64,000 nt of DNA from Aedes albopictus. Its lineage: Eukaryota; Arthropoda; Insecta; Diptera; Culicidae. The stretch covers positions 9,335,823 to 9,399,822 of the forward strand of contig NC_085138.1 of NCBI RefSeq assembly GCF_035046485.1. Reading direction: 5' to 3'. Below the pieces are notes generated by a model. The model had not been told where the DNA came from. It ran no database searches and was given only the letters and a program-made list of their open reading frames with translations. Both the position numbers and the translations under genes were made by a program. Below are positions 21,950-33,882 of the stretch, one piece after another (position 1 is the stretch's first letter; each line of letters begins with the position of its first letter).

Positions 21950-22500
21950 ATGGTGTCTTACCGAAGGCCATTAGACCAAACGTCGTAAGACCGAATGATC
22001 ATCATGTCCTTTTAGTCACCCAGGTCGTACTTCCTGCTGCTTTTACTTCTCACATAGTTTGAACAAATCACCGACTTCGGTAATATTTTACCGAAATCTC
22101 AACCGATAAGTTTTGTTGACTGAAATATATCGATAAAGCTGGCAACTTCGTTAGAGTTTGACAGAAAAACGATAACATTTTACCGACATTTTGTAGTTTT
22201 TTAAAGAATTACGGTAAAAATCCATTACCGAACGCCTTTCAAGTAGAGATTTCGATAAAAATTACCGAACGCGTTTAGCTGTGCACTCTACCAGAAATTT
22301 CTCCTTCTTTTAATAGCAGATTGTTTTTACAAGTCATACTGTATCCAACATATATTTACGGCAGCCAGGCTGCCAAAACTTCCATCATATTTTTTCCTAC
22401 TTTTCATCGAAGGCTTTTATTTCGAATGGCGTTGTTGTGTAGTTTGTGGTGGACGAGCTGCTAGCTCCATACGATATCGGTCCTTTTTTTAAGCTTCACT
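21950..22500 (-). repeat. Dispersed repeat family A, copy 2
   Basis: GAATGATCATCATGTCCTTT and GTACTTCCTGCTGCTTTTAC match the 11620-12133 copy in inverse; CTCCTTCTTTTAATAGCAGA belongs to the internal unit. Confidence 0.6.
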
Positions 22501-23080
22501 GATTAAGAGTTGATTGACAACCATCTACATTTTTTTTTGTTTGTATTAATGTGTATTTTAACTTAGGAGCTAATTCTACACTACCATCTACATCTTAATT
22601 TTTTCCTTCTTTTAGTAATTGGTTGTGATGATTATGATTGCGGTCTGAGGCCAACGTTAGAAAAATTGTGAAAATATGTACTAAAGTGTCTACATATTGT
22701 CATGCCACAAAAGTTCAGCTTATTGGACGCAGTGGCTTAATTTCCCCAACAAAGGAGAAAACAAAATGTGTATGAGCTGAGAAGGAATTCAACATGATCA
22801 CAGTAAAACCAATCTAAAGTGCGGTAGTGTAATTACTTAGCTTAGTTTAGACTGACTGTTACATGTAAATGAGTGCTCCTCCGTGATTGATCTTTTGAAT
22901 TGAATGATTGAATAAGAGCTAGGACACTCAATAATTCTCAAAGAGCAATTTAAGCAGCTCATACATTTTGGATTATGGTGTTCCTCCAGGGATTTTCATA
23001 GGGATTCCTCCAGGGATTCATCCAGGTAACTCGGGCACCAATTTTTACCATTCATACGCGATGCACTCCATGGTCACCCA
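22500..23080. other. No gene recognised
   Basis: AT-rich DNA with short motif-free ORFs. GGGATTTTCATAGGGATTCC and CCAGGGATTCATCC near 22990-23030 belong to the degenerate GGAATTCC repeat type. Confidence 0.4.
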
Positions 23081-23457
23081 TGTCATTTTTTTAGGCCCAT
23101 TTCTCCGCCAATTTGCGTCCGATTTGAAAACCCTAGGTTTCATTCAAAAGATAATAAGTCAAAGAAACTTTGAACATGATTTAAAAGAAACTTTTTCAAA
23201 AAAAATTATTAAGTAAATTAAACCTTGATGTCATCGACCAAAAGTTTGGGGTCACCCCTCAAAATGCTGTATCGGCCAAAAGTTTGGGGTCACTATCGTA
23301 AAACATGGAAAAGTGATTTGTTGATATCTTTGTCATCTTTCATTCAATTTTAATTCAAATCATGTTCAAAGTTTCTTTGACTTATTATCTTTTGAATGAA
23401 ACCTAGGGTTTTGAAATCGGACGCAAATTGGCGGAGATATGGGCCTAAAAAAATGAC
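23081..23457. mobile_element. Foldback element, ~100-bp arms
   Basis: TGTCATTTTTTTAGGCCCAT through GAACATGATTT (23081-23181) is mirrored at 23356-23457 with very few changes. Outside and inside are CAAAAGTTTGGGGTCAC units (23240, 23278, and inverted at 23467-23484), likely the true ends of a slightly longer element. Confidence 0.8.
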
Positions 23458-23619
23458 ATGTTTTTGAGGGGGTGACCCCAAACTTTGTGTATGTGCAAAA
23501 CGAACTAAATTTGGCATCTGGACATTTTTGAAGGCATGAAATGTCTGTGTTATTGTGAGTCCTTCCAGAGGGTGGAGGAGGTTCTCATACAAATGAAATA
23601 TAATTTTTTGCATAACTAA

Positions 23620-24080
23620 GAAAAAGTGTACGGCCGGCGGTTATTAAGCCGAAGTTCATAGAGTCGAATGAAGAATAGCTCGAATGGACATCAGGCCGAA
23701 TGTTCATTGAATCCACGGGCATAATGATCACCATGCCATCTTTGTCACACAGGTTGGACTTCCTGCTGCTTATAATGCTCACTCCATCACAAGTTTTTCC
23801 TTCTTTTAGTAATAGGCTGTTCTTTCAAGTCCCGCATTCTTTACGGACCAACTGCTAAAATTTACTGCATATCTAAATGTTTCCTTCTTTTTATCGAAGG
23901 TTTTTCTTTCGAGTGGTTTCGAGTGTTGAGTAAGTTTATGGCAGTTGAACTGTTACGGTCATATATGATTTGTCCCTTTAAGTCACATTGATAAAGAATT
24001 GATTAGCAATCAAACCACCAAACGGCATTCTTATTCTGAGATTTTTCCTTCTTTTAAAATAGACTGTTCTTTTGCACTTT
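23620..24080 (-). repeat. Dispersed repeat family A, copy 3
   Basis: CATAATGATCACCATGCCAT, CAGGTTGGACTTCCTGCTGC and three TTTTTCCTTCTTTTAGTAAT-type internal units (23800, 23880, 24045) match copies at 11620 and 21950. Confidence 0.65.
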
Positions 24081-24372
24081 TATGAATGATTGGGCCTTCA
24101 CATAAAAAATCAGCCAAAACGGATGGGGAAAATGTAGCAAATGGAAGATAACGTGCCTCTGGGCCCGGCATTCCAATGTGTATACAAATTAATTTACATA
24201 CCCTTTGATACCATACAACTAATTCATGAATGAAATGATCAACATGATTTTTGAACAATTAAATTTTTCCTCATGGTGGCTATGTTCATATGTAGAACAA
24301 GTTCATAAAATAAACAAAAACCTGAGACGTAGTGCATGAGTCAAACTTAAAATGGGCAATACAAGGTTTGCC

Positions 24373-24655
24373 GGGTCAGCTAGTATATATATATATAAAT
24401 GAATTTCTGTCTAGACAGACGGACAGTCTGTCTGTCTGACCGCTATGGACTCGGAAACTACTGTACCGATCGGTGTGAAATTTTATGTGTGGGTATTTTT
24501 GGGACCGGGGAAGGCTCTTAGCTTGGTGTGAGACCTCTCCGGTCCCTGGAACGGGGGGCTCCCATGCAAATGACCTTGCGGGGAACGTTCCTAAGGAGCT
24601 GCACGTCAAAAAACACAGTAGGCAGGCAATACAACGTTTGCCGGGACAGCTAGTG
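24373..24655 (-). repeat. Inverted copy of the (CAGA)n-tailed repeat
   Basis: Reads TATATATAAATGAATTTCTG, a short CTGT run, ACTACTGTACCGATCGG, CCGGGGAAGGCTCTTAGC, GGTCCCTGGAACGGGGGGCT and GCCGGGACAGCTAGT. More diverged than the 19-kb units. Confidence 0.8.
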
Positions 24656-24659
24656 GAAC

Positions 24660-25107
24660 ATAATTATCTATCTTGAGACGAAATTTCATCGATACCAAAA
24701 ATGTGTTTTTTTATTCGACCTTGGATTATTTTTAAATGTTTTTTTTTCAGTGTAGGGCACAATCAAGATGTTTTCAATACTATATCTTAAAGCTATTTTG
24801 TGATAATCACCCATCCAAAATTTATTTGTAGGAGTTGTCCTACGAGGATACATTTGTAATAAAGTATTTAAATAAAAGAAAACCTTTCCAAATAACGGAA
24901 TAAATGAGACAAAATCTATAACAAAGTGTGTTTTATTGGATTCTGGGATGATTATAACCTTCACTGATTTAGTTTTCAATAACAAAAGGCACTAAAAAAC
25001 TCATTTGGACACGAAAAAATTTTTGTTAGAAAAACTGCTTTTACTTAAAAGTGCCCATCTGGTCGAGTAGGGATGGTTGGTAGGGAACATAATTATTGCG
25101 AATCTTT
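24660..25107. other. No gene recognised
   Basis: AT-rich DNA; the ORF at 24686-24985 (minus) has no motif. Confidence 0.35.
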
Positions 25108-25425
25108 TCTGAAATCCGCATACCGGCCAACAACTGGTGCGCCGACAGCCCATGCGCCGGGCTGTGCGCCATACAAAATGTAAATAAACAAGTGTCAAAA
25201 TGGTTCGCGCCAAGAGCTCTATCTCTCTTAGGGTTCGGTTCCATTTTTTGTCTAAAACATTGAACGTCTTTATGTCTGGAAATAATGTACAACAAAGATA
25301 TTATTGACGGTAACAACGCTTTTACTTCATTAAACCACTGATTAATAGTTATTTGGCTAGTGAAAAACTTGGCGCATAGGCAATCGGCGCGCAAATTGTG
25401 CGCTGGTGTGCGGATTTGAGTTAAT
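25108..25425. mobile_element. Diverged TIR element rich in GCGCC
   Basis: AAATCCGCATACC at the left is mirrored as GGTGTGCGGATTT at the right; GCCGACAGCCCATGCGCC and GGCGCATAGGCAATCGGC are inner partners. The overlapping 134-residue minus ORF has no recognisable domain. Confidence 0.55.
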
Positions 25426-25659
25426 CGTCGCAAAGTGCCCAACACACATTATACCCTGGCGCGCAACCTAGAGGTCGAAGAGAAACTTGTCGAAATGCTA
25501 AAAATTCTCGAGAAGCTCAATACCTACTTATCTTGGAACAAATTTTCATCAAAATTATATAGGAGTTTTTTTTTTGTAAATCGACTTCGAATTTTTTTAC
25601 GATTTTTACAGATTGTGTTTTTTCAATTTTTTTTTGAATTTTTACTTATTTTGTGAAAA

Positions 25660-25850
25660 TTACCCATATTTGTAGGAGCAGTCATTTTTTACTAAACGCA
25701 TTTGAAAAAAAAAATCGGAAAAAGAATTTTGCCCTTTTCAAAAGACAGTCTAGATAACTTTTCAAGAAACTAAATATGCAAAGTGACTTATCTAGTCAAG
25801 GTCTACATACCCAGAAAGTTTCATTGTAATCTGTGAGAGTACTGCCAACA
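25660..25850. repeat. Dispersed repeat family B, inverted partner of 19880-20060
   Basis: AAAAGACAGTCTAGATAACT, ATGCAAAGTGACTTATCTAG and AGAAAGTTTCATTGTAATC mirror the 19.9-kb copy. Confidence 0.65.
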
Positions 25851-25951
25851 TTTGTTCGAGTTGGCGCGAAAACCGTCGTTTGTAAATGATAACAGAATAT
25901 GCCCAGTTACCGTTATAGAACTATACGACGATCTAACCCCGGAACAACTAA

Positions 25952-26870
25952 TTCAGGGCTGCCAACGTACGGCCCGCGGGCCACATCCGACCCGCGAAGG
26001 CATTTTGTGCGGCCCGCGGAACGCATGGAGAAAAAATAGTATAATTTGTCCCGAGGAATAATATTTTAGAATATTTTTCTATTTCCAGTGAAATGTAATT
26101 AAACAGATATAATTAGATATTTTAAGAGTGTATTTTTAATTATTGTAATTTATAAATATTAAAATATTTCTTTTAAGGAGATTATAGAACTAAGTCATAC
26201 TTTGAATTTTCAAAAGCACAAATCTGAATAACCAAATGTTGCAAAGCGCTGAAAAGTTGATCGATTGGTCAGCCAATCGATCAATTTTTCAATGCAATCC
26301 GTCATTTGGTTCTTCAGATTTGTGCTCTTGAAGGTTCGAGGTGTGGCTTCGTCATATCTTCACCTTAAATTACAAATTTCAAGAAAGCATCAAATTAGGT
26401 CAATGTGAGAGTTTTTGTGAAACTTTGAGAATAAAAATAAATAAAAATATTTAAACAAGAAATTCGAGTAGCTTTTGGAATAAATAATATCAAATTAATC
26501 ATAATTCTGCAAGCGCTCGGAGATTTTATTTTTGCGTATAATTTCAGCAAGCTCTGGTACAGTAAACCCTGTAAAAGAATTCTGCACTATGAACGCCATT
26601 GCATCTTTCTTTATACTGACTCCAATATTCGGCAAGAATTTTCGTGTATGTAATAAGCAACGAATTCTAATAGAATTTCAGTACTTATTGAATATATTTA
26701 AATTCTGAAAAGTATTGAAACGGAAGCTTCATTTTCATCCATAGAATCCTAACATTTCTTTCGGGTTGAAGCCATTATTTCGCTGGTTAGCTAAAAAAAC
26801 TGCATTATTATCGAATTTCAATTTTTGGCCCGTCGACTGGTATGGAATGTCACCCGCGACTGCAACAGGT
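25952..26870. mobile_element. hAT-like non-autonomous element, probable
   Basis: Starts near CAGGGCTGCCAACGTACGGC then CCGCGGGCC, a terminus type seen in hAT elements whose ends read CAGGG...CCAAC and are rich in GGCCCGCG. A TTTTTGGCCCGTCGACTGG block near 26823-26841 is likely the other subterminal part. No transposase frame survives. Confidence 0.45.
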
Positions 26871-26943
26871 AGGATTTTTCAAATGAACTCAACATATACA
26901 TGAAAAGATGGATAAATTATTAGTGAAATTCCGAAAAAAAAAC

Positions 26944-27022
26944 CCACAGCTCAGGTGAGATTTGAACTCACGACCTTTATTTGCTATACAAGTGCTTTTC
27001 CAACTAAGCTACCGAGCCAATT
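26944..27022 (-). other. tRNA-like Pol III module (left arm)
   Basis: On the minus strand: TAGCTTAGTTGG (perfect A-box), an anticodon-like arm TTGTATAGCAAATAA, then GTGAGTTCAAATCTCAC, a well-paired T-arm with a B-box-like core. The acceptor ends pair poorly. Confidence 0.65.
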
Positions 27023-27195
27023 AATAACACGGCATTTTAGTTTTCATAAGGTAATTCAAATCTCACCGATCATGCTTCATTTTTCCCTTAACTTGCACCG
27101 CAAATATATCCATCTCTTATGACTATATATATGAAGAGCGAGAACAATTTGTTTAGTGTTGAAATTGTTGCCTATCTTACAGACGTCTCTTCATC

Positions 27196-27268
27196 ATCAT
27201 TCAGATGGAAAGTTGGAAAAGCACTTGTCTAGCGAATAAGGGTCGTGAGTTGAAATCTCACCTGAGCT
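27196..27268 (+). other. tRNA-like Pol III module (right arm), A-box degraded
   Basis: GTTGGAAAAGCACTTGTCTA then GTGAGTTGAAATCTCAC. The T-arm still pairs, but the A-box core TAGCTTAGTTGG of the left arm is changed here to GGAAAGTTGG. Confidence 0.55.
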
Positions 27269-27477
27269 GTGATTTTTTTCGGAATTTCACTAATAATTAA
27301 TCCATCTTTTCATGTATATGTTGATTTGAAAAATCATTAATTGACCACACGGGTTGGTATACCGAAGACTTTGCCCTTAAGTCATCGGAATCGTTTGTTC
27401 CCAAATTCGGGGGGTGTCAAAAACGGAACATGCTAAAAATGAAGCATGCCAAAACCGAGCCCCACTGTAAATAACTA

Positions 27478-28769
27478 GGGTCAGGGACCATTTGGGGGGG
27501 AGGGGGGTGTACCTATTTTGGGCACTTGCTGCTATAACTCAGTCAATTTTGAACCAATAGGACACGATCGGTGAAGTACTAGATTTGTAGTAATGAGCTG
27601 AATTTTTGTATGGTGAGAAGGTAAATTCTCCGTTTCTGCGAGAAAAGTCGTGCAAAGGCGTGGGTATTAAGGCGAAACTGGATCCATTTCCTCACTTTTT
27701 GGTTTCTGATTTTTTATAAAATTTTTCCATTTTTGCAGAAACCGTTTTTTTGTGAAATTTTATTCAAAAATGGTTTCTGCGAAAACGAAAAACATTTTCC
27801 ACCACGAAAAAAAAATCAGGAGATACCTTGATCCATGTGTATGAAAACCGATTTTGAAAATATTGCTTCGTTATTTTATAAAAAATCAAAAACCAAAAAA
27901 AATGAGGAAATGCTTCCAGTTTCGCCTTAAGATTGTTTGTCTAATTTGATGCTGTTTGAGCAAAACACGGGAAACTGTGTTGTTGTTTTCCCCATTTCTT
28001 GTCATTTCAACAGCACAGTTTTCCAAAGTTTTTCTCAACCAGCATCAAATTGGGAAAAGAATCATAATATCCACGCTTTTTGTACCATTTCCTTGCAGAA
28101 ACGGAGAATTCACCTTCTTACCATACAAAAATTCAGCGCATTACTACAAACCTAGTACTTCACCGATTGTGCCGTATTGATTAGATTTTTGGGACACGGT
28201 GTGATACGTACAGTATCTACCCGACTAGAAAAATATATCTAGTTTATAACACATTGTGTTATGACGATATGAAATTTTTCTATTTATTTTGTTATAAACT
28301 AGATGCGGGATGATATTAAAATAACTAAAATTGTAACAAGAAGTACACCGGTCTAATCAAAATAATAACCTATTTTGTAATAATCAGAACAAAATTATAA
28401 TACAATATGATATAAATTTTAGCTTCAAGAAAACTAGTTTCTATCATATTTTGATACAATTGTAAAAAATGATGATCTGAATGTCAAAGAATCAGAACTA
28501 AATTATTTTACAATGACTTATTGAACAACATTTATAACATAATATGATACAATTGAGCTATAATATTTTTTAACACCAATGATGTTAAACATGATTATAT
28601 CACAATGAGTTATACATATCATAGTTTGTTATAATTATGTTATATTTTTGTTAGAATCTTCTAGTCGGGTAGCCATGTATAACTGAGATGAATAGGTGAG
28701 AAAGTGGCTAAGTTGTAGTAGCAAGTGCCTTAAATATGTAGGTCCTCCTGCCCAAATGGTCCCAGACCC
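27478..28769. mobile_element. Foldback element containing a nested MITE
   Basis: GGGTCAGGGACCATTTGGG at the left is mirrored by CCCAAATGGTCCCAGACCC at the right, and GGCACTTGCTGCTATAACT by AGTTGTAGTAGCAAGTGCC. Inner arms also pair: TAGTAATGAGCTGAATTTTT and GAGAAGGTAAATTCTCCGTT are mirrored at 28090-28150. Confidence 0.75.
28218..28671. mobile_element. MITE with TACCCGACTAGA ends (454 bp)
   Basis: TACCCGACTAGA at the left is mirrored as TCTAGTCGGGTA at the right. The interior is rich in TTATAACA/TGTTATAA words. Nested in the 27478-28769 foldback. Confidence 0.8.
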
Positions 28770-28869
28770 GAAATCTTTAAGTTTATTTACGAGTTTATAA
28801 GCATCCTACAGGGTGCGGCAGGAAAAATGCGAAAACTTCAAGGTGCTATCACAAGCTAAATACGGGATA

Positions 28870-29344
28870 AGGTAGAAGCTTCAGTTTTGGCCAGCCCGGA
28901 GTTTTGACCATAGTGCGGTATTTAGGCTGTTGCGATCTAAATCGACATAAATTTATTGTTCACTAGTGGATCCTAATATAATATGATGATTACAGCTGTG
29001 ATTTTGATTGAGAACTGGGAGAAAAAAAAATTTCCTTCAAAAATCAGCTCCCATATGTCTATTTTGACCAGGGTGCTTCTAATTTGGCCACTCCCATAGG
29101 AAATACACGTGATTGGCCAAAATAAAAACGAAAGTTGAAAATATGGCCAAAACTGCGGCAGTGCTTCTATTTTGGCCAGTGCCACTTTTAATACAAAAAT
29201 CAAGTAATAGCTTGATTTTTGCATTTTTCTAATAAATTATACATTGAAACCTTCCATTTCACACATTGGTAGTTTTCGTAGGATTATTGGTTATTTTTAT
29301 AAAAATTATTTTCCATAGACATGCCAAAACCGGTGTCCGTACCC
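28870..29344. mobile_element. TA-flanked TTTTGGCC element, uninterrupted copy
   Basis: TA at 28868-28869 and 29345-29346. Ends AGGTAGAAGCTTCAGTTTTG and the inverse of GGGTACGGACACCGGTTTTG. TTTTGGCCA occurs in both orientations along the element. It is a paralogue of 45065-49011 and shows the site before LINE insertion there (GAAAGTTGAAAATATGGCC). Confidence 0.85.
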
Positions 29345-29569
29345 TATATATGAACCCTTATTCCTATGAAAAAAAAAATCATCAAATTCTGAGAACCTTC
29401 GTACCAATTTGTACGATAATAAAAAAAAATCCCCTTCAGTGTCAGGCGCCGACTTCTTCAGGTCAGTGACCAAAATGGATTTTTTAAAATATGTAACTTT
29501 TCAGAAAATTAACCTGTTAGAGATCATTGAACGTTAAAACATAGATTAGCTAACGTCAAATGGACGAAA

Positions 29570-29995
29570 ATGAAGTTTGAAGTTGAAAAACACTTTCGCA
29601 TTTTTATTTCCTGCCGCATACTGTACAGACAGCATGCTCGGTATCGCTGAATCAATTTCGAGTTATCGCGCGACAATAATGACATTGTCGCAATCCGCAT
29701 TTGTTGTGACAATCCTTCCAGTGCGACATAACTTTGTCTCACTTGAACAAAATATGATAAAGATCGTAATCCGCGCGTTTGAAGATTTTAAAACGTTGCA
29801 TTGCGATTTCAGCGTAACAAAAACTAACTTTGGTCTGTCTCAAGAGCAAATTTATGTGTCTCTGACAGATTTTGGGCCGCTGAATCCGAATCCGGGCTCA
29901 GATTTGCTCCAGCACGTCACAATTTTGAGCTATACCTCAATTTATAGGGCAAAATATGCGATTTTGGACTTTTTTTGACTGCAAGCCATTAAGCA
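29570..29995 (+). repeat. Dispersed repeat family C, copy 2
   Basis: Matches 21540-21760 in inverse over GCGCGACAATAATGACATTG and GCGACATAACTTTGTCTCAC. The 133-residue plus-strand ORF here lies in this repeat and has no recognised domain. Confidence 0.6.
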
Positions 29996-30882
29996 TGGAT
30001 ATATATTTTTTAAGTAATCAAAAGGTAAATTGGTCAATTAACATCTATATTAACGACTCATGCAAAATATTTCGTTTTACAAAATCGAATTTGATAGTTT
30101 TAAAAGATTTCTGTAAGGTACAATATTTCCCATACAAGCCACCCTCCAAAAGTTGCATGCAAGTTTACATACTAACTTAAAATGCTTAAATCTATCAAAT
30201 TTGATCAAATATACAATTCCTAATTGAGTCCTGATTCATTTTTATTTTCCATACTATCGCTTCAGTTTGCAAATTTTGGGTAGAAACTGTATTAATATTC
30301 TGCAATAGATCATTTATCATTGGGAAATCTGAAAAATACTGCTTAAGATCAAATTAGCTTTTCACATTTCCATCTGCGATATCCAGAAATCGAAAGATCT
30401 GAAAATTACTGCTCAAGATCAAAATCAGTTCTTTCACACATTCATCTATAACATCCAAAAATTGTAAGATCCTAAAACTACTATTCAAGATCAAAATTAG
30501 TTCTTTCACATACTCATCTACAACATGGCGGGACCAAACCAACACAACTACCATGAGTCGCAAACACCTTGGAAAACGTAGAACTTGATGCTCTTGTTCC
30601 CTCCTATTTTCAGATATGAGTCACTGCTCATAAATTCCAAGGTCATAAGTTCGATTTTGGTCGCGGCCATATGTATTTTTTTTCACTCTAATCCATCTGT
30701 CAGATCACTATTTGATATTGGTTTGATGTGCTACAGCCCAGATCTCCCCAGATATTAGTCTGATCTTATAATATCAAAATGAGATAGTATTCTGTTCTTC
30801 GCCATACTAATTTTTGATCTTAGTTTTGATCTTTTATCTCTTATGTCAAATAAACCAATTGCTAATTTTGATCTTGAGTACT
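29995..30882. other. No gene recognised
   Basis: AT-rich. Two or three loose ~70-bp units (CTGAAAATTACTGCTCAAGA type) lie at 30330-30520. ORFs have no motif. Confidence 0.4.
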
Positions 30883-31101
30883 TCACTGAGGAATATCAGA
30901 TGATGATATTGTTATGATTTTTACTTCTACTCGGGTAGGGCGGGATCCAGATCCAGAGCTTGATGTGGCGAATTCGTCTCGCCGTTGGTTTGCCTGTGGG
31001 TTTCTCATCGCTTCCTGTATCGCTTCGGCTACCTTTCCAAGGGTCTCCATACCTTGTTTCCAACGCTTCTCCTTTTCGGATTCCGCTTCAGACTTACGTT
31101 G
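30883..31101 (-). pseudogene. C-terminal part of an ORF split by a transposon
   Basis: The minus-strand frame begins at QRKSEAESEKEKRWKQG and runs through ETLGKVAEAIQEAMRN to a TGA at 30883-30885. It is charged and probably helical, with a Ser/Gly-rich tail. Its N-terminal part lies at 34895-35045; the 9-bp duplication CAACGTAAG (QRK) is shared by both, and the frame stays in phase if the insert is removed. Family not recognised; the acidic stretch followed by a charged helix is typical of nuclear or transposon-encoded accessory proteins. Confidence 0.6.
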
Positions 31102-31886
31102 AGCACATAGTGGGTGAGGTGCGATGCAAAGAGATAAGAGATCGGATAAGCGTCGAAGCACACTGCCCATGATCGCATATCAGTCCCATATTTGCTGGGT
31201 TTCCTATTCATATGGGACAATTATGCGATCATAGGCAGCACACTCTGTGGAAACTATATGCAGAACGCATGAACCGTACATAGTAGATGAGTTGCGATGA
31301 GTGCGGAGATGCGATGGAGCTGCTTCGACGCATGCGAACGCAAGAGAACGCTTGTCGGGTATGGATTTTATGATTGCGCTCGTTGTGTATGTAAAGTAAT
31401 GCGGATTTAATGTTTTGGGAATGCTAGTAGGTAATATAAAATGCGTTAATATGTTGTTGTTTCTAAACATAACTCAATGCTTTTCACATGACTTGCATTT
31501 TGATGGACCAGACGTAATAAAAATTTATCATACTGTCTATCGATCGCCATGTAAAATAACATATTCTTTGCATATAAAATAATATTCCATCAAATCGTTT
31601 AAGTTTTTTTTACAGCATAATTTTGTTATTATATGTGTTTAAAAAAACATTTTATTTTCTCTGTTCGGGATTTAAATCAAGTGATCAATGTTTGATATGG
31701 TCGTTTGTTCAGTGCATGTTATTCATGTGCAAGTTAGAAAGTTTAAGGTTTTATGGTATTCAACTTAATTGCAAAAAGGATTCTGGTTGAAAGGTTCTGT
31801 TTTTTTCTTTGTCAGGCAAAACTAGATCCCTTAACGAAAAGAGTGTGACATCGATTTCGATTGATACTCTTTTACCTAATACATAT

Positions 31887-32546
31887 AGGGTGCGTGTACC
31901 AATTATGGCACTACTTAAGGAAAGCTATTTATATAAAAATAACGAGAACTCCAACGAATGTCATCAACAAGTTAAAAGACAGTTTAGTTTCCATACTTTA
32001 CAGGAAAAATATAGAAATGGAGCCAAAACTACTTTTAGTATTTATTACAGCGTGTGCCAATGATAGGAACCCTGTACCAGTTATGGTTACATTTTTTAAC
32101 TTCGGTTCCTTTTCGCACTATTTGTATGCATTCCTTATGGGGTTAGCCATGATACCCAAGCAACAGACATGTTATATAAAAGTTACGACAGCGCAAGTTT
32201 TGGTTGTATAGAAGTTTATTTTACGTTATTCCAACACAATGTTAGAATTACGTAAAATAAACTTCTATACAACCAAAACTTGCGCTGTCGTAACTGTATT
32301 ATAACATGTGTGTTGCTTGGGTAGGTACACTATGGCGAAAAAGGGTGCAAGGAAGTCGAAATTTTAAGGAAAATGATTTATTTCTACCATGATTTGAGGA
32401 AAATGTGAAGTTTAAATGAGTGCGACTGTCTTTTGTGAACGTGATCTATTGTTCACAAATTTTTTCTTGTTGATTTACATTGTTAAAGGGTGAATTTTAA
32501 CTATGGCGAATAATTGGTACTATAGCCATAATTGGTACACTTACCC
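31887..32546. mobile_element. MITE with GTGTACCAATTATGGC ends
   Basis: TAGGGTGCGTGTACCAATTA at the left is mirrored at the right by TAATTGGTACACTTACCCA. Interrupted by the hairpin MITE 32155-32321. Confidence 0.7.
32155..32321. mobile_element. Near-perfect hairpin MITE (167 bp), TA-flanked
   Basis: TA at 32153-32154 and 32322-32323; ends CCCAAGCAACA and TGTTGCTTGGG. Arms of about 75 bases pair almost perfectly through ACGACAGCGCAAGTTTTGG and TAGAAGTTTATTTTACGT. Confidence 0.9.
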
Positions 32547-33346
32547 AATGATGAATATTGTGTACTTATTAGAGATATCTTTTCTCGTAGATATCGCCGA
32601 AAATTTTGTAATAAAAAAACCTATACCCCTAAATAATACATACTTGCCGAATTTTTGTTTTTTTTTGCCGAGGTCAGCACAATCAAGTAATTTTTTAATA
32701 CCGAAAATCAGTATAACAGTCTCATATTGATTTAAATTGAAATCAACACTCAGATAGCCCAGTCCGGAAAGTAAAAATATGTGTATTAGACCTGTTCACT
32801 TTTTTTGACCCACCCGTGTCACATCAAATTATCAATCCACATGCAAAAACAAGCCTTCAGTTCAAAAATGAGCCAAATTGATAAAAGTTTAAAGGTGTAT
32901 CAAATCGATTTTATGTTTTGTCGAGCATTTCCACGAAAATGTACTCCAATACCCAGAAAATTGCTCCGAAACGGTACCGAAAATACCGTTAAAATATAGT
33001 TAGAACAATACTCTACAACTTTGCCTAACACACTACGGTGTTTAAATTGCGTATTTCAAAGTTATTCAACAATTTTCGTTAAAAAATCACGAAAAAATGC
33101 AATATTTTTACGATTTCTCATGTAAAAGTCATGTAATTTTACATTGTTTTACGTGACTAATTTAATGAGCTATTGCTCCTATGTGTTACGAACATTTCGT
33201 CCATACATCATTTTCATTGACTAATTATCAAAAGTTTGCCACGTTGATACTAAAAATTGTACAGAGTTGCCAGCACAAAATAAAACAAAGTTACCCATGA
33301 TTAAAACGTCATTACACTTCTTTGTCTCATCTGCATCAGTTTCAAA

Positions 33347-33412
33347 TTGGTGCAGATGGTTGAGCATGAGATTGTCGATTCGAAGATTCAAGGTTCCAGT
33401 CCTCGATCCTGC
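33347..33412 (+). other. tRNA-like Pol III module (left arm)
   Basis: TGGTGCAGATGGTTGAGCAT (A-box region), then CAAGGTTCCAGTCCTCG with a good B-box-like GGTTCCAGTCC. Confidence 0.5.
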
Positions 33413-33821
33413 TATAAGTTAATGAAACTACGCACTGCATCTCATTGCAATTTAGCATCATAGCCTTGTTTCGAAACCGTAGAGTGCATAGTAAGAATGA
33501 AGTTTCCCTTCATCGTGTAGTTGTGTTGATTTGTGGGTAGATAGATAACAAGTAAGCTCCTCCCACAGTTGTCAAAAAAATGTTGCATCCAGAAGCAGTT
33601 CCATCATCGTATTGAATTGGTTTAGCTAAATTGATCGTTATCAAACAGATGCTCAATATTTCGCCCAGCTCATCTCGTCGACACGATTTGTTGTCAACAA
33701 GTAAACTAAATATCTAGCTAGTCCTGGAATGGGCTTATTTGGCAGGTCCCGATAATTATTATTTGGGAGATTGCGTGTAAGTCATGGCAGATTCATTCGA
33801 AAGAAATAAAGTTTATTATGA

Positions 33822-33882
33822 ACTTGAGCTTGAACCTGGGACCTTCTGATACGCAGGCTCGAGCCTTATCATCTGCACCATT
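33822..33882 (-). other. tRNA-like Pol III module (right arm)
   Basis: On the minus strand GGTGCAGATGATAAGGCTCG, then CCCAGGTTCAAGCTC. The two modules differ outside the boxes more than the surrounding arms do. Confidence 0.5.

Larger units (their letters stand above)
26873..27335. mobile_element. Foldback element (463 bp) with tRNA-like modules in both arms
   Basis: Ends GATTTTTCAAAT and the inverse pair; ACATATACATGAAAAGATGG and AGTGAAATTCCGAAAAAAA are mirrored at 27280-27320. Each arm carries a tRNA-like module, and here they point away from the centre. Confidence 0.8.

Noticed and set aside
25041..25445. 134-residue minus-strand ORF
   Set aside because: It spans a diverged TIR element and its flank; no domain motif, and composition follows the GCGCC inverted repeats.
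29577..29978. 133-residue plus-strand ORF
   Set aside because: It lies in a dispersed repeat whose second copy (21540-21760) does not keep the frame open; no recognised motif.
9464..33882. Functional tRNA genes at the seven tRNA-like modules
   Set aside because: Acceptor stems do not pair, and all modules lie inside transposable elements, six of them paired in inverted arms.
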